Virus record (IMG/VR): IMGVR_UViG_3300030098_005498
Span: 1 to 64,000 of that record
Strand: one strand, 5' to 3'
Length of the DNA stretch: 64,000 bases
Source: a virus
Shown piece after piece: positions 52,118 to 59,364 of this stretch. Every line of letters starts with the position of its first letter. Position 1 is the stretch's first letter. Made by a program: the position numbers and the translations under genes. The notes beneath the pieces are model-generated. The model was not told the DNA's origin and searched no databases. It saw nothing but the letters and a program-made list of their open reading frames with translations.

Positions 52118-52903
52118 TCATTTTAAGAATTTCCACCTCGATAAGGGGACTTCTATTTGTTTGTCGGTTTTTCCATGATTTATGTAATATACCTTATTAG
52201 GGTTGAGTATACCGGCAACATGGGACAGGCTACTCTTGCCTATAAATAAAACCTTAGCTGCTACCATTTCATGAAAAGTGTATTGTAACTCTTTTACATG
52301 ATCCTCTCTTATTATATGGTTTTTTATCCTAAAATGCAATAGATTGAACCGATTACAATCTAAATTTTTATCAAAGAAGTCGATGATAGATTCATTATCG
52401 TTAGTGTGTATAATTATCTTTTCATTATTGTATAACGAGATAATCTTTTTTATATAACTTAAATACCATTCATTAGTAAGGTGTCGCTTCCTTCCACTTT
52501 CACCATAACCTCTGGAGGCGACATCGCCTCTTCTTATATGCACAACTATAGAGCCATCTTGTACGGCTGGTTTATCTGAACTAAAATATCTTCGTCTTAT
52601 TTCCGCTACAACTTCGTTAGAAAAAATTTTATCTGGAATTTCAAAAGCTTTATACATTTTATCAAAAACAACAATTTTTTTTCTTTCCACTTTTTGATTA
52701 GGAAAGTTAGACCATCCAACAAAATCATTCATCTGTTGCAGGTCATCATGTCTAAAACCGTGCTGGCGATGATTAATTCTGTTCATTTCTGTATAAATAT
52801 ATTGGTATTCAGGAAACAAATGACAGAATCCATAACCATACATTTTTTTTAGATACTGAGAACCAAATCCATCTCTGCAAACAACACTTAAATATTTGGT
52901 CAA
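52118..52903 (-). CDS. Fucosyltransferase-like protein, divergent paralogue, 261 aa
   Basis: SIVVHIRRGDVASRGYGESG contains HIRRGD; YTFHEMVAAKVLFIGKSSLS gives the C-terminal strand. The N-terminal loop differs (VVCRDGFGSQYLKKMYGYGF), so it probably has a different acceptor. I set the start at TTG 52903, which has AAGGA 7 bases upstream and avoids overlap; longer starts run into the upstream gene. It lies between two more similar paralogues. Confidence 0.65.
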   Translation of the reverse strand: MTKYLSVVCRDGFGSQYLKKMYGYGFCHLFPEYQYIYTEMNRINHRQHGFRHDDLQQMNDFVGWSNFPNQKVERKKIVVFDKMYKAFEIPDKIFSNEVVAEIRRRYFSSDKPAVQDGSIVVHIRRGDVASRGYGESGRKRHLTNEWYLSYIKKIISLYNNEKIIIHTNDNESIIDFFDKNLDCNRFNLLHFRIKNHIIREDHVKELQYTFHEMVAAKVLFIGKSSLSHVAGILNPNKVYYINHGKTDKQIEVPLSRWKFLK

Positions 52904-52905
52904 GT

Positions 52906-53703
52906 TTATTTCCTTACAAAAGATACCTCTGGTACTGAGTGTGCATTTTTCCAATGATTTAGACCTCTGTTTTGACCCTTCGCCCTAGCGGCAACAAAGT
53001 ACACATCGCCTTCGCAAAGTATTGAAGAGGTATATGATAACCCACTCTTACTGCCTAAAAAAACTTTAGCTGTTACCATTTCATGAAAGGCTGTTGTAAG
53101 AGAGTATTTTTGTTCTCTTACATCATCTTCGGCAAGTTTAAAGTTAGTTCTTTGTATCAAATCTTCAGGCCACCCGTCCAATATAGAACTAAACTCTTCA
53201 AAATCTCCTTCGGAATGAATTGCTATTTGATAATGATCTGGATACAATGCTGCCAAGCTTGGTATTTTTTTATTATACCAAGGGTTGTACATATGCCTTC
53301 TTCTTCTGTCTCCAGATCTTGAAAGGCTAACATCGCCCCTTCTGATATGTACAACAATTTCTTCTTTTACATTGGGTGGCTTTGGTGTAGACCAGTACAT
53401 TCTTCTTAAATGATTTAATGTTTTCTCATTATAAAAATCATTAGGGTTACCAAATACTTGATTCATATACCTATACACGCAGTGTATTTTTTTACCACGT
53501 CTATTATCAGGTATACCCATGAAGTCATTTAAGATATCTACAGCGTCCTGGTCTCTCCATCCATGCGAAACGGTTGTAAAGGGTGTATGTACGTACCTAT
53601 ATTTAGGATGATTGAAACAGAATGCTATGCCGGAAAACTTAGCGTTTAATTGACATCCAAATCCATCCTTTTTTCCTCTAATTGTTAGATTCTTGTATCC
53701 CAT
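52906..53703 (-). CDS. Fucosyltransferase-like protein, 265 aa
   Basis: NLTIRGKKDGFGCQLNAKFS, EEIVVHIRRGDVSLS and TTAFHEMVTAKVFLGSKSG carry the same three motifs as the gene at 51291. The start at 53703 follows a GGTAGGAAG ribosome site; the longer frame (to 53859) only overlaps the prohead-type gene. Three tandem paralogues here suggest duplication and divergence of acceptor use. Confidence 0.7.
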   Translation of the reverse strand: MGYKNLTIRGKKDGFGCQLNAKFSGIAFCFNHPKYRYVHTPFTTVSHGWRDQDAVDILNDFMGIPDNRRGKKIHCVYRYMNQVFGNPNDFYNEKTLNHLRRMYWSTPKPPNVKEEIVVHIRRGDVSLSRSGDRRRRHMYNPWYNKKIPSLAALYPDHYQIAIHSEGDFEEFSSILDGWPEDLIQRTNFKLAEDDVREQKYSLTTAFHEMVTAKVFLGSKSGLSYTSSILCEGDVYFVAARAKGQNRGLNHWKNAHSVPEVSFVRK

Positions 53704-53710
53704 TATCTTC

Positions 53711-54922
53711 CTACCAATTTTTACATGACCAATATCGTGCCTTCCATCTAGGTCCAGGGTTTGTATCGCATTTATGTCTTGCACGAAAGCTCTTGCGTCT
53801 TGCAGGATCGTCTCGCTTGATCTCCATGTTGGGATCGCCAAAATTAACCTTAACGACATTGCCTTTTTCGTTTTTTACATAAACGCTAAACTTCTTGGGG
53901 CCATCTGGAGTTCTAAATGGTTTACCCAGCTTGACTGTGCGACCTTTATATTTTGCTGCTTTGCCTTTATACACCAATGACTGTCCATCTTTTTTATAAT
54001 TTCCAATTCTATCATAAGTATAAATTTCGCCCGTCTTGGGATTCTCATACAAAAAGGCAGAAAATGCAACCATTGCTTTAGATTTTTTTGGATGTCCTTT
54101 TGGTAAAAGATCATTATCTTGTTTATAATTAGGGTTACTGGGTTTGCCCGTTCTTAGAAGGTGAATAAAAGCTCTAACTCTAGCCATAGCCCATCCGTCG
54201 CGGGACATTTTAGGAGCATGACTAGTAGAAAAAGCACCAGCACCACGCCGATAAACTGCTTTTAACATTCCAAGCGTTGCTTTAGAGCCCTTGCCTTTAG
54301 CGTTATGCTCTCTTACTATTTTAGAAAGTCTAGCGGTAGTCTCTTTGCTAAAAGTTATTTTCCCTCTAGGATTTTTTGCACTTCCTGGTTTGTTTTTCTT
54401 AGATCCTTTTTTTTGGTCTTTCTTGGGAGCTGGGGTTTTTCTGGGGTCGTTGGGTCCAGGCTTACCTCTCTGTAGTGCTTCTGTAGATTCTTCGTTAGTG
54501 CCACATATTTTCTTTTCTTGGGCACGTTTTAATTGCTCTTGCGTGGGACGGTCTGGGTCTCCAGGTTTTGCTGGTCGGTAATTTTTGCCTTCGCGTTCTT
54601 TTTTCTTGCGTATATTTTCCCATAAGCCAGGTTTAGCTACGGCGATGTCCCAGTCTTCCTCCTGCTCGCCAAAATCTACATATTCCGCCTCCGTTGGAAT
54701 ATAAAAGTTGTCCTCATTCAGATCTTCTGTGTAGCCCAATTCTTCCACATTATACTTCAAATCTATTGCAGCCATAGCATTCATGTCTTCTGTAGCCCTA
54801 GTCATACATACAGCTAGACGTTGATCCCTGTTGGGAAATTCTTTTGATGCTTTATCATCCGACATACAACGTGAAATAAAATTTTCTCTGGTTTCTTTTT
54901 CCCCTCGTTGTGGAAGTGGCAT
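53711..54922 (-). CDS. Prohead-type protein with basic C-terminal domain, 403 aa
   Basis: The last ~60 residues, SVYVKNEKGNVVKVNFGDPN, MEIKRDDPARRKSFRARHKC and TNPGPRWKARYWSCKNW, form the Arg/Lys-rich Cys-Trp domain that accompanies prohead-protease and core genes of large tailed phages. The N-terminus starts MPLPQRGEKETRENFISRCM, a typical processed-prohead leader; the middle is Lys/Pro-rich and disordered. ATG 54922 has GAGGAG upstream. It may be a head-maturation or internal protein. It overlaps no gene. Confidence 0.6.
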   Translation of the reverse strand: MPLPQRGEKETRENFISRCMSDDKASKEFPNRDQRLAVCMTRATEDMNAMAAIDLKYNVEELGYTEDLNEDNFYIPTEAEYVDFGEQEEDWDIAVAKPGLWENIRKKKEREGKNYRPAKPGDPDRPTQEQLKRAQEKKICGTNEESTEALQRGKPGPNDPRKTPAPKKDQKKGSKKNKPGSAKNPRGKITFSKETTARLSKIVREHNAKGKGSKATLGMLKAVYRRGAGAFSTSHAPKMSRDGWAMARVRAFIHLLRTGKPSNPNYKQDNDLLPKGHPKKSKAMVAFSAFLYENPKTGEIYTYDRIGNYKKDGQSLVYKGKAAKYKGRTVKLGKPFRTPDGPKKFSVYVKNEKGNVVKVNFGDPNMEIKRDDPARRKSFRARHKCDTNPGPRWKARYWSCKNW

Positions 54923-54924
54923 GT

Positions 54925-55605
54925 CTATTCTCCTCGTGTGAATAATTCTGGAAACATTTTGAATTTTAAGTCTTCCCAAATGACACTAGATATTGTCATG
55001 GCAGCATCATTATCACTGGGGTAGTGAACTCCCTGTAAACATCTTGCATATCCAGCAATACCCGGTTGAGAAAAGAACTCATTGCTGAACTCTGGATATT
55101 GTGCTGAGAATAAATGTGCAGCCATCGCTGTGTAGCATGTATGACCACTGGGATACGCTGGTGTATGATGTGTAGATGTTTCAATTACATTAACTTTTAG
55201 GCCAAAATAAGGAGCTAATTGTTCCGGTCTTGACCTGTTAAAAAGATATTTTAGTCTCATCACCACTGGACGAGAAACCCTCCAAAGCTTTTTAAAGCCC
55301 TCTTTGTCTACTTTTAAATTGTTGTTTCTTATGGTTTTATCAAATAAGTCTAAAGGCTCCTTGTCAACCAATTCAACCAGTGCCTTCTGAGCAACCGAAA
55401 TATTCTCGGTTAACTCGCTCAAATATAACAATTCACTGTGAGTTATTTTGCTAGAGTTAACAGGAGGTTTGGGTAGAGAATTTTTCCAATCAACTGTAAA
55501 ATCTTCGCTAACATTGTATTTTTTTATTTCTTTTGAAACATCTTCAGTGTATACTTCTGAGTCAATGCTTTTTTTTAGTTCTTCAAATACCTCTTGTGAT
55601 TTCAT
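54925..55605 (-). CDS. PAP2-superfamily phosphatase, 226 aa
   Basis: The three PAP2/chloroperoxidase signatures are in order: KYLFNRSRPEQLAPYFG (KX6RP), AYPSGHTCYTAMAAHLF (PSGH) and GYARCLQGVHYPSDNDAA (SRX5HX3D, with Ala for Ser). No membrane helices, so it resembles soluble class A acid phosphatase. Lipid-phosphate or polyprenyl-pyrophosphate dephosphorylation could serve glycan assembly; a virion role is also possible given the neighbour. It lies 2 bp after the prohead-type gene in coordinates and is transcribed before it. Confidence 0.78.
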   Translation of the reverse strand: MKSQEVFEELKKSIDSEVYTEDVSKEIKKYNVSEDFTVDWKNSLPKPPVNSSKITHSELLYLSELTENISVAQKALVELVDKEPLDLFDKTIRNNNLKVDKEGFKKLWRVSRPVVMRLKYLFNRSRPEQLAPYFGLKVNVIETSTHHTPAYPSGHTCYTAMAAHLFSAQYPEFSNEFFSQPGIAGYARCLQGVHYPSDNDAAMTISSVIWEDLKFKMFPELFTRGE

Positions 55606-55637
55606 TGTCGTTCCCCTTTCGACAATATGTACACATT

Positions 55638-56006
55638 TTACATCTTAGCCAAACAATCTTTCAGTAAATCTTCTACATTTGTATGTCGTTTTTCAGAAAA
55701 CAAACTGCTTGCGATTTCTCTGCCTTTCTTTTTTGCAATTCCCAATGATTTCAGTGCTGAAATTGTTTCTTCTATAATCGGGTTCGTCTCTTTGGTCTCT
55801 TTGGTCTCTTTGGTCTCTTTGGTTTTTTTCTTAGGGCGATCTTTGTAGACTATTTTTTCTTTTTCCACTTCTACGTCTACATAGATTATTCGAGAGGAAC
55901 GCTCCAAACTTTGAATTACGTCACCAATAGACTCTATGATTCTCATCAAACAAAGAATAATGAACGGGGATACTAAAAGCAAAATCAGCAATTGTGTTTG
56001 GTTCAT
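55638..56006 (-). CDS. Membrane-anchored protein with KET repeat and RuvA-like C-terminus, 122 aa
   Basis: TQLLILLLVSPFIILCLM is an N-terminal membrane anchor. YVDVEVEKEKIVYKDRPKKK leads to four KET repeats (KETKETKETKET) encoded by a 9-bp tandem DNA repeat. The end, IEETISALKSLGIAKKKGRE then IASSLF, is like the helical C-terminal domain of RuvA. It overlaps the exported nuclease-like gene by 4 bases. The combination suggests a membrane-tethered DNA-binding tail. Confidence 0.5.
   Translation of the reverse strand: MNQTQLLILLLVSPFIILCLMRIIESIGDVIQSLERSSRIIYVDVEVEKEKIVYKDRPKKKTKETKETKETKETNPIIEETISALKSLGIAKKKGREIASSLFSEKRHTNVEDLLKDCLAKM
55786..55821 (+). repeat. 9-bp tandem repeat, four copies
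   Basis: GTCTCTTTG is repeated four times without interruption, encoding the Lys-Glu-Thr repeats on the minus strand. Such repeats can change in number by slippage. Confidence 0.9.
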
Positions 56007-56434
56007 TCTCTATCTCTCCAAGTTTTATTCCTAGTATCAAACACCCAACAGTGAATGTCGCAATATTCTACTCTGTCTCTGTACTTAGTCCAGTTGTCTG
56101 TTTTAGCAAGTAAAATGACTAATGGTTTACTATCTGTTTTTTTGGAATAATAAATGGATTGGCCTACCCCCTCAGCCCATTTGCTTTCCCAGTCTATTTC
56201 ACAAGCCCAACCATCAAATAATAGATCAACTCTGGTTCCATCATGAAGGCGATACTCTTTCTCACCTTCTGTAAATTCATGTATATAGTCTTGCCAATAT
56301 CTCTCTGTGCCATACGCAGAACCTGAAATTTTTTCTGATGCTGCTTGAGGGGGAACAGTGGACCAAATACTAATAAAAATTACTAACCCAAATACGAGCA
56401 AGAAAAAAACTTGCCCCAGTGTCGATCTTGTCAT
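56003..56434 (-). CDS. Exported PD-(D/E)XK nuclease-like protein, 143 aa
   Basis: FFLLVFGLVIFISIWSTV is a signal or membrane anchor ending near AASEK. The rest has EYRLHDGTRVDLLFDGWACE and IDWESKWAEGVGQSIYYSK: an R-V-D, then E-x-D-W, then KWAEG-x-GQ order, the pattern of a small PD-(D/E)XK restriction-like fold. Codons around 56248-56284 are complementary to a structured intergenic RNA at 57732-57835. It overlaps the membrane protein gene by 4 bases. Nuclease activity is a prediction. Confidence 0.5.
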   Translation of the reverse strand: MTRSTLGQVFFLLVFGLVIFISIWSTVPPQAASEKISGSAYGTERYWQDYIHEFTEGEKEYRLHDGTRVDLLFDGWACEIDWESKWAEGVGQSIYYSKKTDSKPLVILLAKTDNWTKYRDRVEYCDIHCWVFDTRNKTWRDRE

Positions 56435-56438
56435 CTTA

Positions 56439-56660
56439 TTATACCTTGCTATTTCTAATAGTCAATCCTTTATTTTGAATCTTTCTGATTTCTTCTTTCA
56501 TTTCCCACGTTTCTTTTTCAGCTTTCCTGTCTTTAATATTATCGGCAAGTCTCCTTTCTGCCTTTATCTTATTTGCTCGTTTTCTTTCTAATTCTTTTTT
56601 AGCTTTTTTCTTTCCTTTTGCTAAAGCCTTGTCTTGTTTTTTTCTATTTGGTTTTTTCAT
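56439..56660 (-). CDS. Highly basic coiled-coil protein, 73 aa
   Basis: MKKPNRKKQDKALAKGKKKA and further Lys/Arg/Glu repeats give a charged helix with about half ionic residues. Starts at ATG 56660, which has GAGGAAA upstream. It may bind nucleic acid or phosphate-rich polymers. It follows a tiny membrane-protein ORF by 10 bp. Confidence 0.5.
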   Translation of the reverse strand: MKKPNRKKQDKALAKGKKKAKKELERKRANKIKAERRLADNIKDRKAEKETWEMKEEIRKIQNKGLTIRNSKV

Positions 56661-56670
56661 AATTTTTTCC

Positions 56671-56769
56671 TCAGTGATTAAGGATATCTTTGAAGCTAAA
56701 TACAAACAATAAACGAATTATGATAGATATAAGAATTAGTAATATTACTTTTTTAGGGAAATTACGCAT
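56671..56769 (-). CDS. Possible tiny membrane protein, 32 aa
   Basis: MRNFPKKVILLILISIIIRL followed by FVFSFKDIL is a basic N-terminus plus one hydrophobic helix. There is only a weak ribosome site. The ORF fills the space ahead of the basic coiled-coil gene and ends with the TGA that carries that gene's GAGG. Phage genomes often have such orphan single-span peptides. Confidence 0.4.
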   Translation of the reverse strand: MRNFPKKVILLILISIIIRLLFVFSFKDILNH

Positions 56770-56795
56770 TTTAAAAGATCAAATATCCAATCGGA

Positions 56796-57191
56796 TTAGT
56801 ATGAATTAGACAATTTAAATTTTCTAAACGGCTCTTCTTTTGTTGGGATATGGCAAAGTTCGCCGTTCAAAATTTTTTCAGACGGGTTTCTTGTTTCTAA
56901 CCATTGTACATACATGCTATCAACTTTACCTAAAATATATTGTGTTCCAGAGTTGGTAATAATAGCACCAGTCTCATTGTCTACATCAATTATCTTAGAA
57001 GTAATAACCTTGGTGTAATCTTCATGATCTGGGTGTCCTATTATATCACCACATAGTTTAATGATTCTAGAGTCGTCATTCCAGAAATGTGGATCTTCCC
57101 ACACTTTGTAATAAACAGGGTAGTGAACACTATTGAAGTCACCAGAATTTATATTTTTAACAACAGACCAACAATCAATCTCAACTGCCAT
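56796..57191 (-). CDS. Hypothetical protein, 131 aa
   Basis: Beta-rich protein with Trp- and His-containing surface loops (VHYPVYYKVWEDPHFWNDDS) and a strand pair SKIIDVDNETGAIITNSG. No signal or membrane segment. The start ATG follows a palindrome (TAGTCG/CGACTA) and AAGG. Function not recognised. Confidence 0.45.
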   Translation of the reverse strand: MAVEIDCWSVVKNINSGDFNSVHYPVYYKVWEDPHFWNDDSRIIKLCGDIIGHPDHEDYTKVITSKIIDVDNETGAIITNSGTQYILGKVDSMYVQWLETRNPSEKILNGELCHIPTKEEPFRKFKLSNSY

Positions 57192-57230
57192 TTAAAACCT
57201 TACTAGTCGAACTCGACTAAATTATTGTCT

Positions 57231-57707
57231 TCAGTAATTACAACGTGAAAAAACTGCACACCAGTAAATTCTTCCAGATTTCGATTTGGCAGCACCAAAT
57301 CCAACAGCGTTATATCCGCCTAAAATGTTGGACCTATGACCGCCGGAGTTCATCCAAGATCTAGTAACCTCACCATAGCCAGATTGACCATAGGCAATAT
57401 TTTCTCCAATTCCGCCAAAACCAGACCCAACTCGTCTAGATGGGCTTGATCCATTTCTTCCTGTATGACTAAGCCTGTTACTGCTAGCCATCCAATCTGC
57501 ATGTTTTTGTGCGGCATCTGTAAGTCTTTTATCTAATACTAAGGCACGACGACCATTTCGAGAACGTTCGCGATTATGAGTAAGCAAAAGATTATCATTT
57601 AATTTCTTTACTAATCTAACTCTTTTTTGTTGTGAAGTTTCGGTCTCCTGCGTCCACGCATTGGAAACCAAGCAACAACAAACAAGCAAACTTAAAACAC
57701 TTCTCAT
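57231..57707 (-). CDS. Secreted CAP/SCP-domain protein, 158 aa
   Basis: RSVLSLLVCCCLVSNAWTQ is a signal peptide. The mature domain has all four CAP landmarks in order: LTHNRERSRNGRRAL, AQKHADWMASSN, FGGIGENIAYGQSGYGEVTR, and NSGGHRSNILGGYNAVGFG. Length fits a single bacterial CAP domain. Such proteins bind lipids or act in the envelope; a phage use is unusual. GGAGG lies 7 bases before the ATG; directly upstream is the structured RNA at 57732-57835, which may be its leader. Confidence 0.85.
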   Translation of the reverse strand: MRSVLSLLVCCCLVSNAWTQETETSQQKRVRLVKKLNDNLLLTHNRERSRNGRRALVLDKRLTDAAQKHADWMASSNRLSHTGRNGSSPSRRVGSGFGGIGENIAYGQSGYGEVTRSWMNSGGHRSNILGGYNAVGFGAAKSKSGRIYWCAVFSRCNY

Positions 57708-57731
57708 AACAAACCTCCATGTTTAAAAAAA

Positions 57732-57835
57732 GATGTCTTGAAAACGCCTAGCCGCCGCCAGATACACGAATTTACAGAAGGTGAGAAAGAAGCATCGCCC
57801 CAGCGGGCATTCTTTGCCGCTATTTTCAAGACATC
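57732..57835 (-). ncRNA. Structured RNA with a segment antisense to the exported nuclease-like gene
   Basis: The 173-bp gap 57708-57880 holds a perfect 13-bp inverted pair GATGTCTTGAAAA/TTTTCAAGACATC (57732-57744 and 57823-57835), followed on the minus strand by seven T. Inside, TAGC/GCTA and the GGCA-AAGAA-TGCC hairpin extend it. Bases 57762-57799 match, in inverse orientation, bases 56248-56284 inside the nuclease-like gene: 22 contiguous identities plus flanks. On the minus strand this RNA would pair with that mRNA through about 37 pairs, two of them G-U, with one bulge. It may be an antisense RNA, a leader of the CAP gene or a gene remnant. Confidence 0.55.
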
Positions 57836-57880
57836 GGTTAAATAAAAAGTAATAACAAAACACAACCACAAAATTAACCA

Positions 57881-58510
57881 TTATTTTTTCTTATGAATAC
57901 CAAATCCATTTCTGTCATGTGAATCAATAATACAGTCCCACTCTGGATCGTCTAGCAATTCTCGGTGTGCCATTCTTGTTTTTAACTCTAGCGTGTCGTC
58001 AAGAATTATAATTTTTGATTTAGGTTTAAGCAATTTAAATTCTGCAAAAGTGCTAAATTCACCACCATCCAACAGTAGTACATCTATTTCCATGTTTTCT
58101 AAAAGGTGTGCTTCATTGTTACAGCTTTTAAAAGCCTTTACGTCGTCATCAAAGAATCTTTTAGAGAGGGATTTATGTACATGGTTTTCGTAATTCGCTT
58201 TTACATGTGGAGTTTCTAGGGTCCACATGTCTTCTATTTCAATAATCCTTCCATGCACTAAGTTAAACTGATTATTAGGCTTATCCCCCCAAAAATTCAA
58301 AGCCTGATCATAAAAATTTTTGTTTGCTTCAAAAGATATAAATTTCCAGTTATCGGCTCGGGTGGATAGTCCATCCCAAAAGCACAGCGTAGAACCTTGA
58401 CCATTCCAAGTTCCTATTTCTACATAATTTAGGTATCGCTCATCTAAAGCTAATTCATGAATTATGTCGCCTAAAACGCTACCTAAATTTATTTGTCCTG
58501 GCATCAGCAA
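57881..58510 (-). CDS. Class I SAM-dependent methyltransferase, 209 aa
   Basis: LNYVEIGTWNGQGSTLCFWD is motif I, KFISFEANKNFYDQALNFW motif II, and IDVLLLDGGEFSTFAEFKLL the strand-4 motif with DGGEFSTF. This is the same family as the gene at 22260. The last residues, DSHDRNGFGIHKKK, end it. It is upstream of the structured RNA on the same strand. Confidence 0.7.
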   Translation of the reverse strand: MLMPGQINLGSVLGDIIHELALDERYLNYVEIGTWNGQGSTLCFWDGLSTRADNWKFISFEANKNFYDQALNFWGDKPNNQFNLVHGRIIEIEDMWTLETPHVKANYENHVHKSLSKRFFDDDVKAFKSCNNEAHLLENMEIDVLLLDGGEFSTFAEFKLLKPKSKIIILDDTLELKTRMAHRELLDDPEWDCIIDSHDRNGFGIHKKK

Positions 58511-58531
58511 TATACCTTTTAATTTTTTGGT

Positions 58532-58714
58532 TTAGTATGATTGATTAAGTTTTCTTACAAGTTTTTGTTTGTCCTTTTCTAACTTTCTTTTTCTCTTGTT
58601 AATTTCTTTAAACTCTGATGAGTTTAATTCAACATTGTAAGACTTTTCTTGAAGCAGATCTAATCTGTCTTCAATATTACGAATCGAGTTAAGTATATTC
58701 TTTTTGTTTTTCAT
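58532..58714 (-). CDS. Coiled-coil protein, 60 aa
   Basis: MKNKKNILNSIRNIEDRLDL then LLQEKSYNVEL and EINKRKRKLEKDKQKL give one long charged helix. ATG 58714 is used: longer starts lie inside the stem-loop at 58725-58784. Function unknown; may be an assembly or regulatory adapter. Confidence 0.45.
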   Translation of the reverse strand: MKNKKNILNSIRNIEDRLDLLQEKSYNVELNSSEFKEINKRKRKLEKDKQKLVRKLNQSY

Positions 58715-58724
58715 GATTTTATAA

Positions 58725-58784
58725 AGACCGGCGGAGCAAAAGAGAAGATGATGAAACAACTAATTCGTTCACTCCGCGAGGTCT
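58725..58784 (-). other. Stem-loop between ssb and the coiled-coil gene
   Basis: AGACC-G-GCGGAG (58725-58736) pairs with CTCCGC-GA-GGTCT (58772-58784), 11 base pairs with a small internal bulge and a 35-nt loop. Only TTT follows on the minus strand, so it is not a good terminator. It may be a processing site, an attenuator of the downstream gene or an RNA end. Confidence 0.5.
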
Positions 58785-58795
58785 ATTTTTAAATG

Positions 58796-59137
58796 TTAAA
58801 AGGTTTCAGCCTTTTCCCTAATTGGCTTAACAACCTTAGAAAACGTACTAGGCAGCACAGAATAAGAAGTACGACTAACTCCATTTTTGTCTTCCCAATT
58901 ACGTTGACGCAATCTGCCATCAATAATTACACGATCACCTTTGCTAAGGTCAACATTTTGTGCATATCCGGCATGACTTCCCCAACCATCTACATCCATA
59001 TAAACAGTTTCTTCTTTTCCATTGCCTGTGCTTTCATTGACAGCAATACGAAAAGAAACGAGATCCTTATCAGACACTTGCTTATATTCTGGATCTCTAG
59101 TCAAATTTCCCTTTAGAATAATTCTATTATTCAACAT
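58796..59137 (-). CDS. ssb: Single-stranded DNA-binding protein, 113 aa
   Basis: NRIILKGNLTRDPEYKQVSD, VSFRIAVNESTGNGKEETVY, MDVDGWGSHAGYAQNVDLSKG (the VDxWgxxA strand), DRVIIDGRLRQRNWEDKNG and RTSYSVLPSTFSKVV are the SSB OB-fold order, close to bacterial SSB N-domains. It lacks the long acidic tail. With the shorter SSB-like gene at 19592 this is the second in the window; two SSB genes may serve different replication phases. Confidence 0.8.
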   Translation of the reverse strand: MLNNRIILKGNLTRDPEYKQVSDKDLVSFRIAVNESTGNGKEETVYMDVDGWGSHAGYAQNVDLSKGDRVIIDGRLRQRNWEDKNGVSRTSYSVLPSTFSKVVKPIREKAETF

Positions 59138-59151
59138 TTCAAGCTCCCAAA

Positions 59152-59364
59152 TTAAGTTACATTTCTACGATTCAAAGCTTTGCGGGTCAAGGTTCTAGCA
59201 CGATTAACACCGCCTGTACGAAGAAGGCTACGAACCTCTCCCCCTGTATCAGTTCCCGCAAAATGTGAATAAAATTCACGTCCAGTAATGTCCCCCATTG
59301 CAAATTTTTGTGCAAGAGATACATTCTTGCGATTCGATAAAATCGAATTCCAATCAGTCATCAT
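59152..59364 (-). CDS. Hypothetical protein, 70 aa
   Basis: NSILSNRKNVSLAQKFAMGD followed by FYSHFAGTDTGGEVRSLLRT and an Arg-rich end (RARTLTRKALNRRN). Probably helical and nucleic-acid binding. Overlaps the zinc-ribbon gene by 4 bases. No family recognised. Confidence 0.45.
   Translation of the reverse strand: MMTDWNSILSNRKNVSLAQKFAMGDITGREFYSHFAGTDTGGEVRSLLRTGGVNRARTLTRKALNRRNVT

Noticed and set aside
57745-57842. Possible plus-strand ORF over the structured RNA
   Set aside because: It reads SRRQIHEFTEGEKE, the same ten residues as the nuclease-like gene, but then diverges and has no ATG; best explained as a remnant or the complement of an RNA, not a gene.
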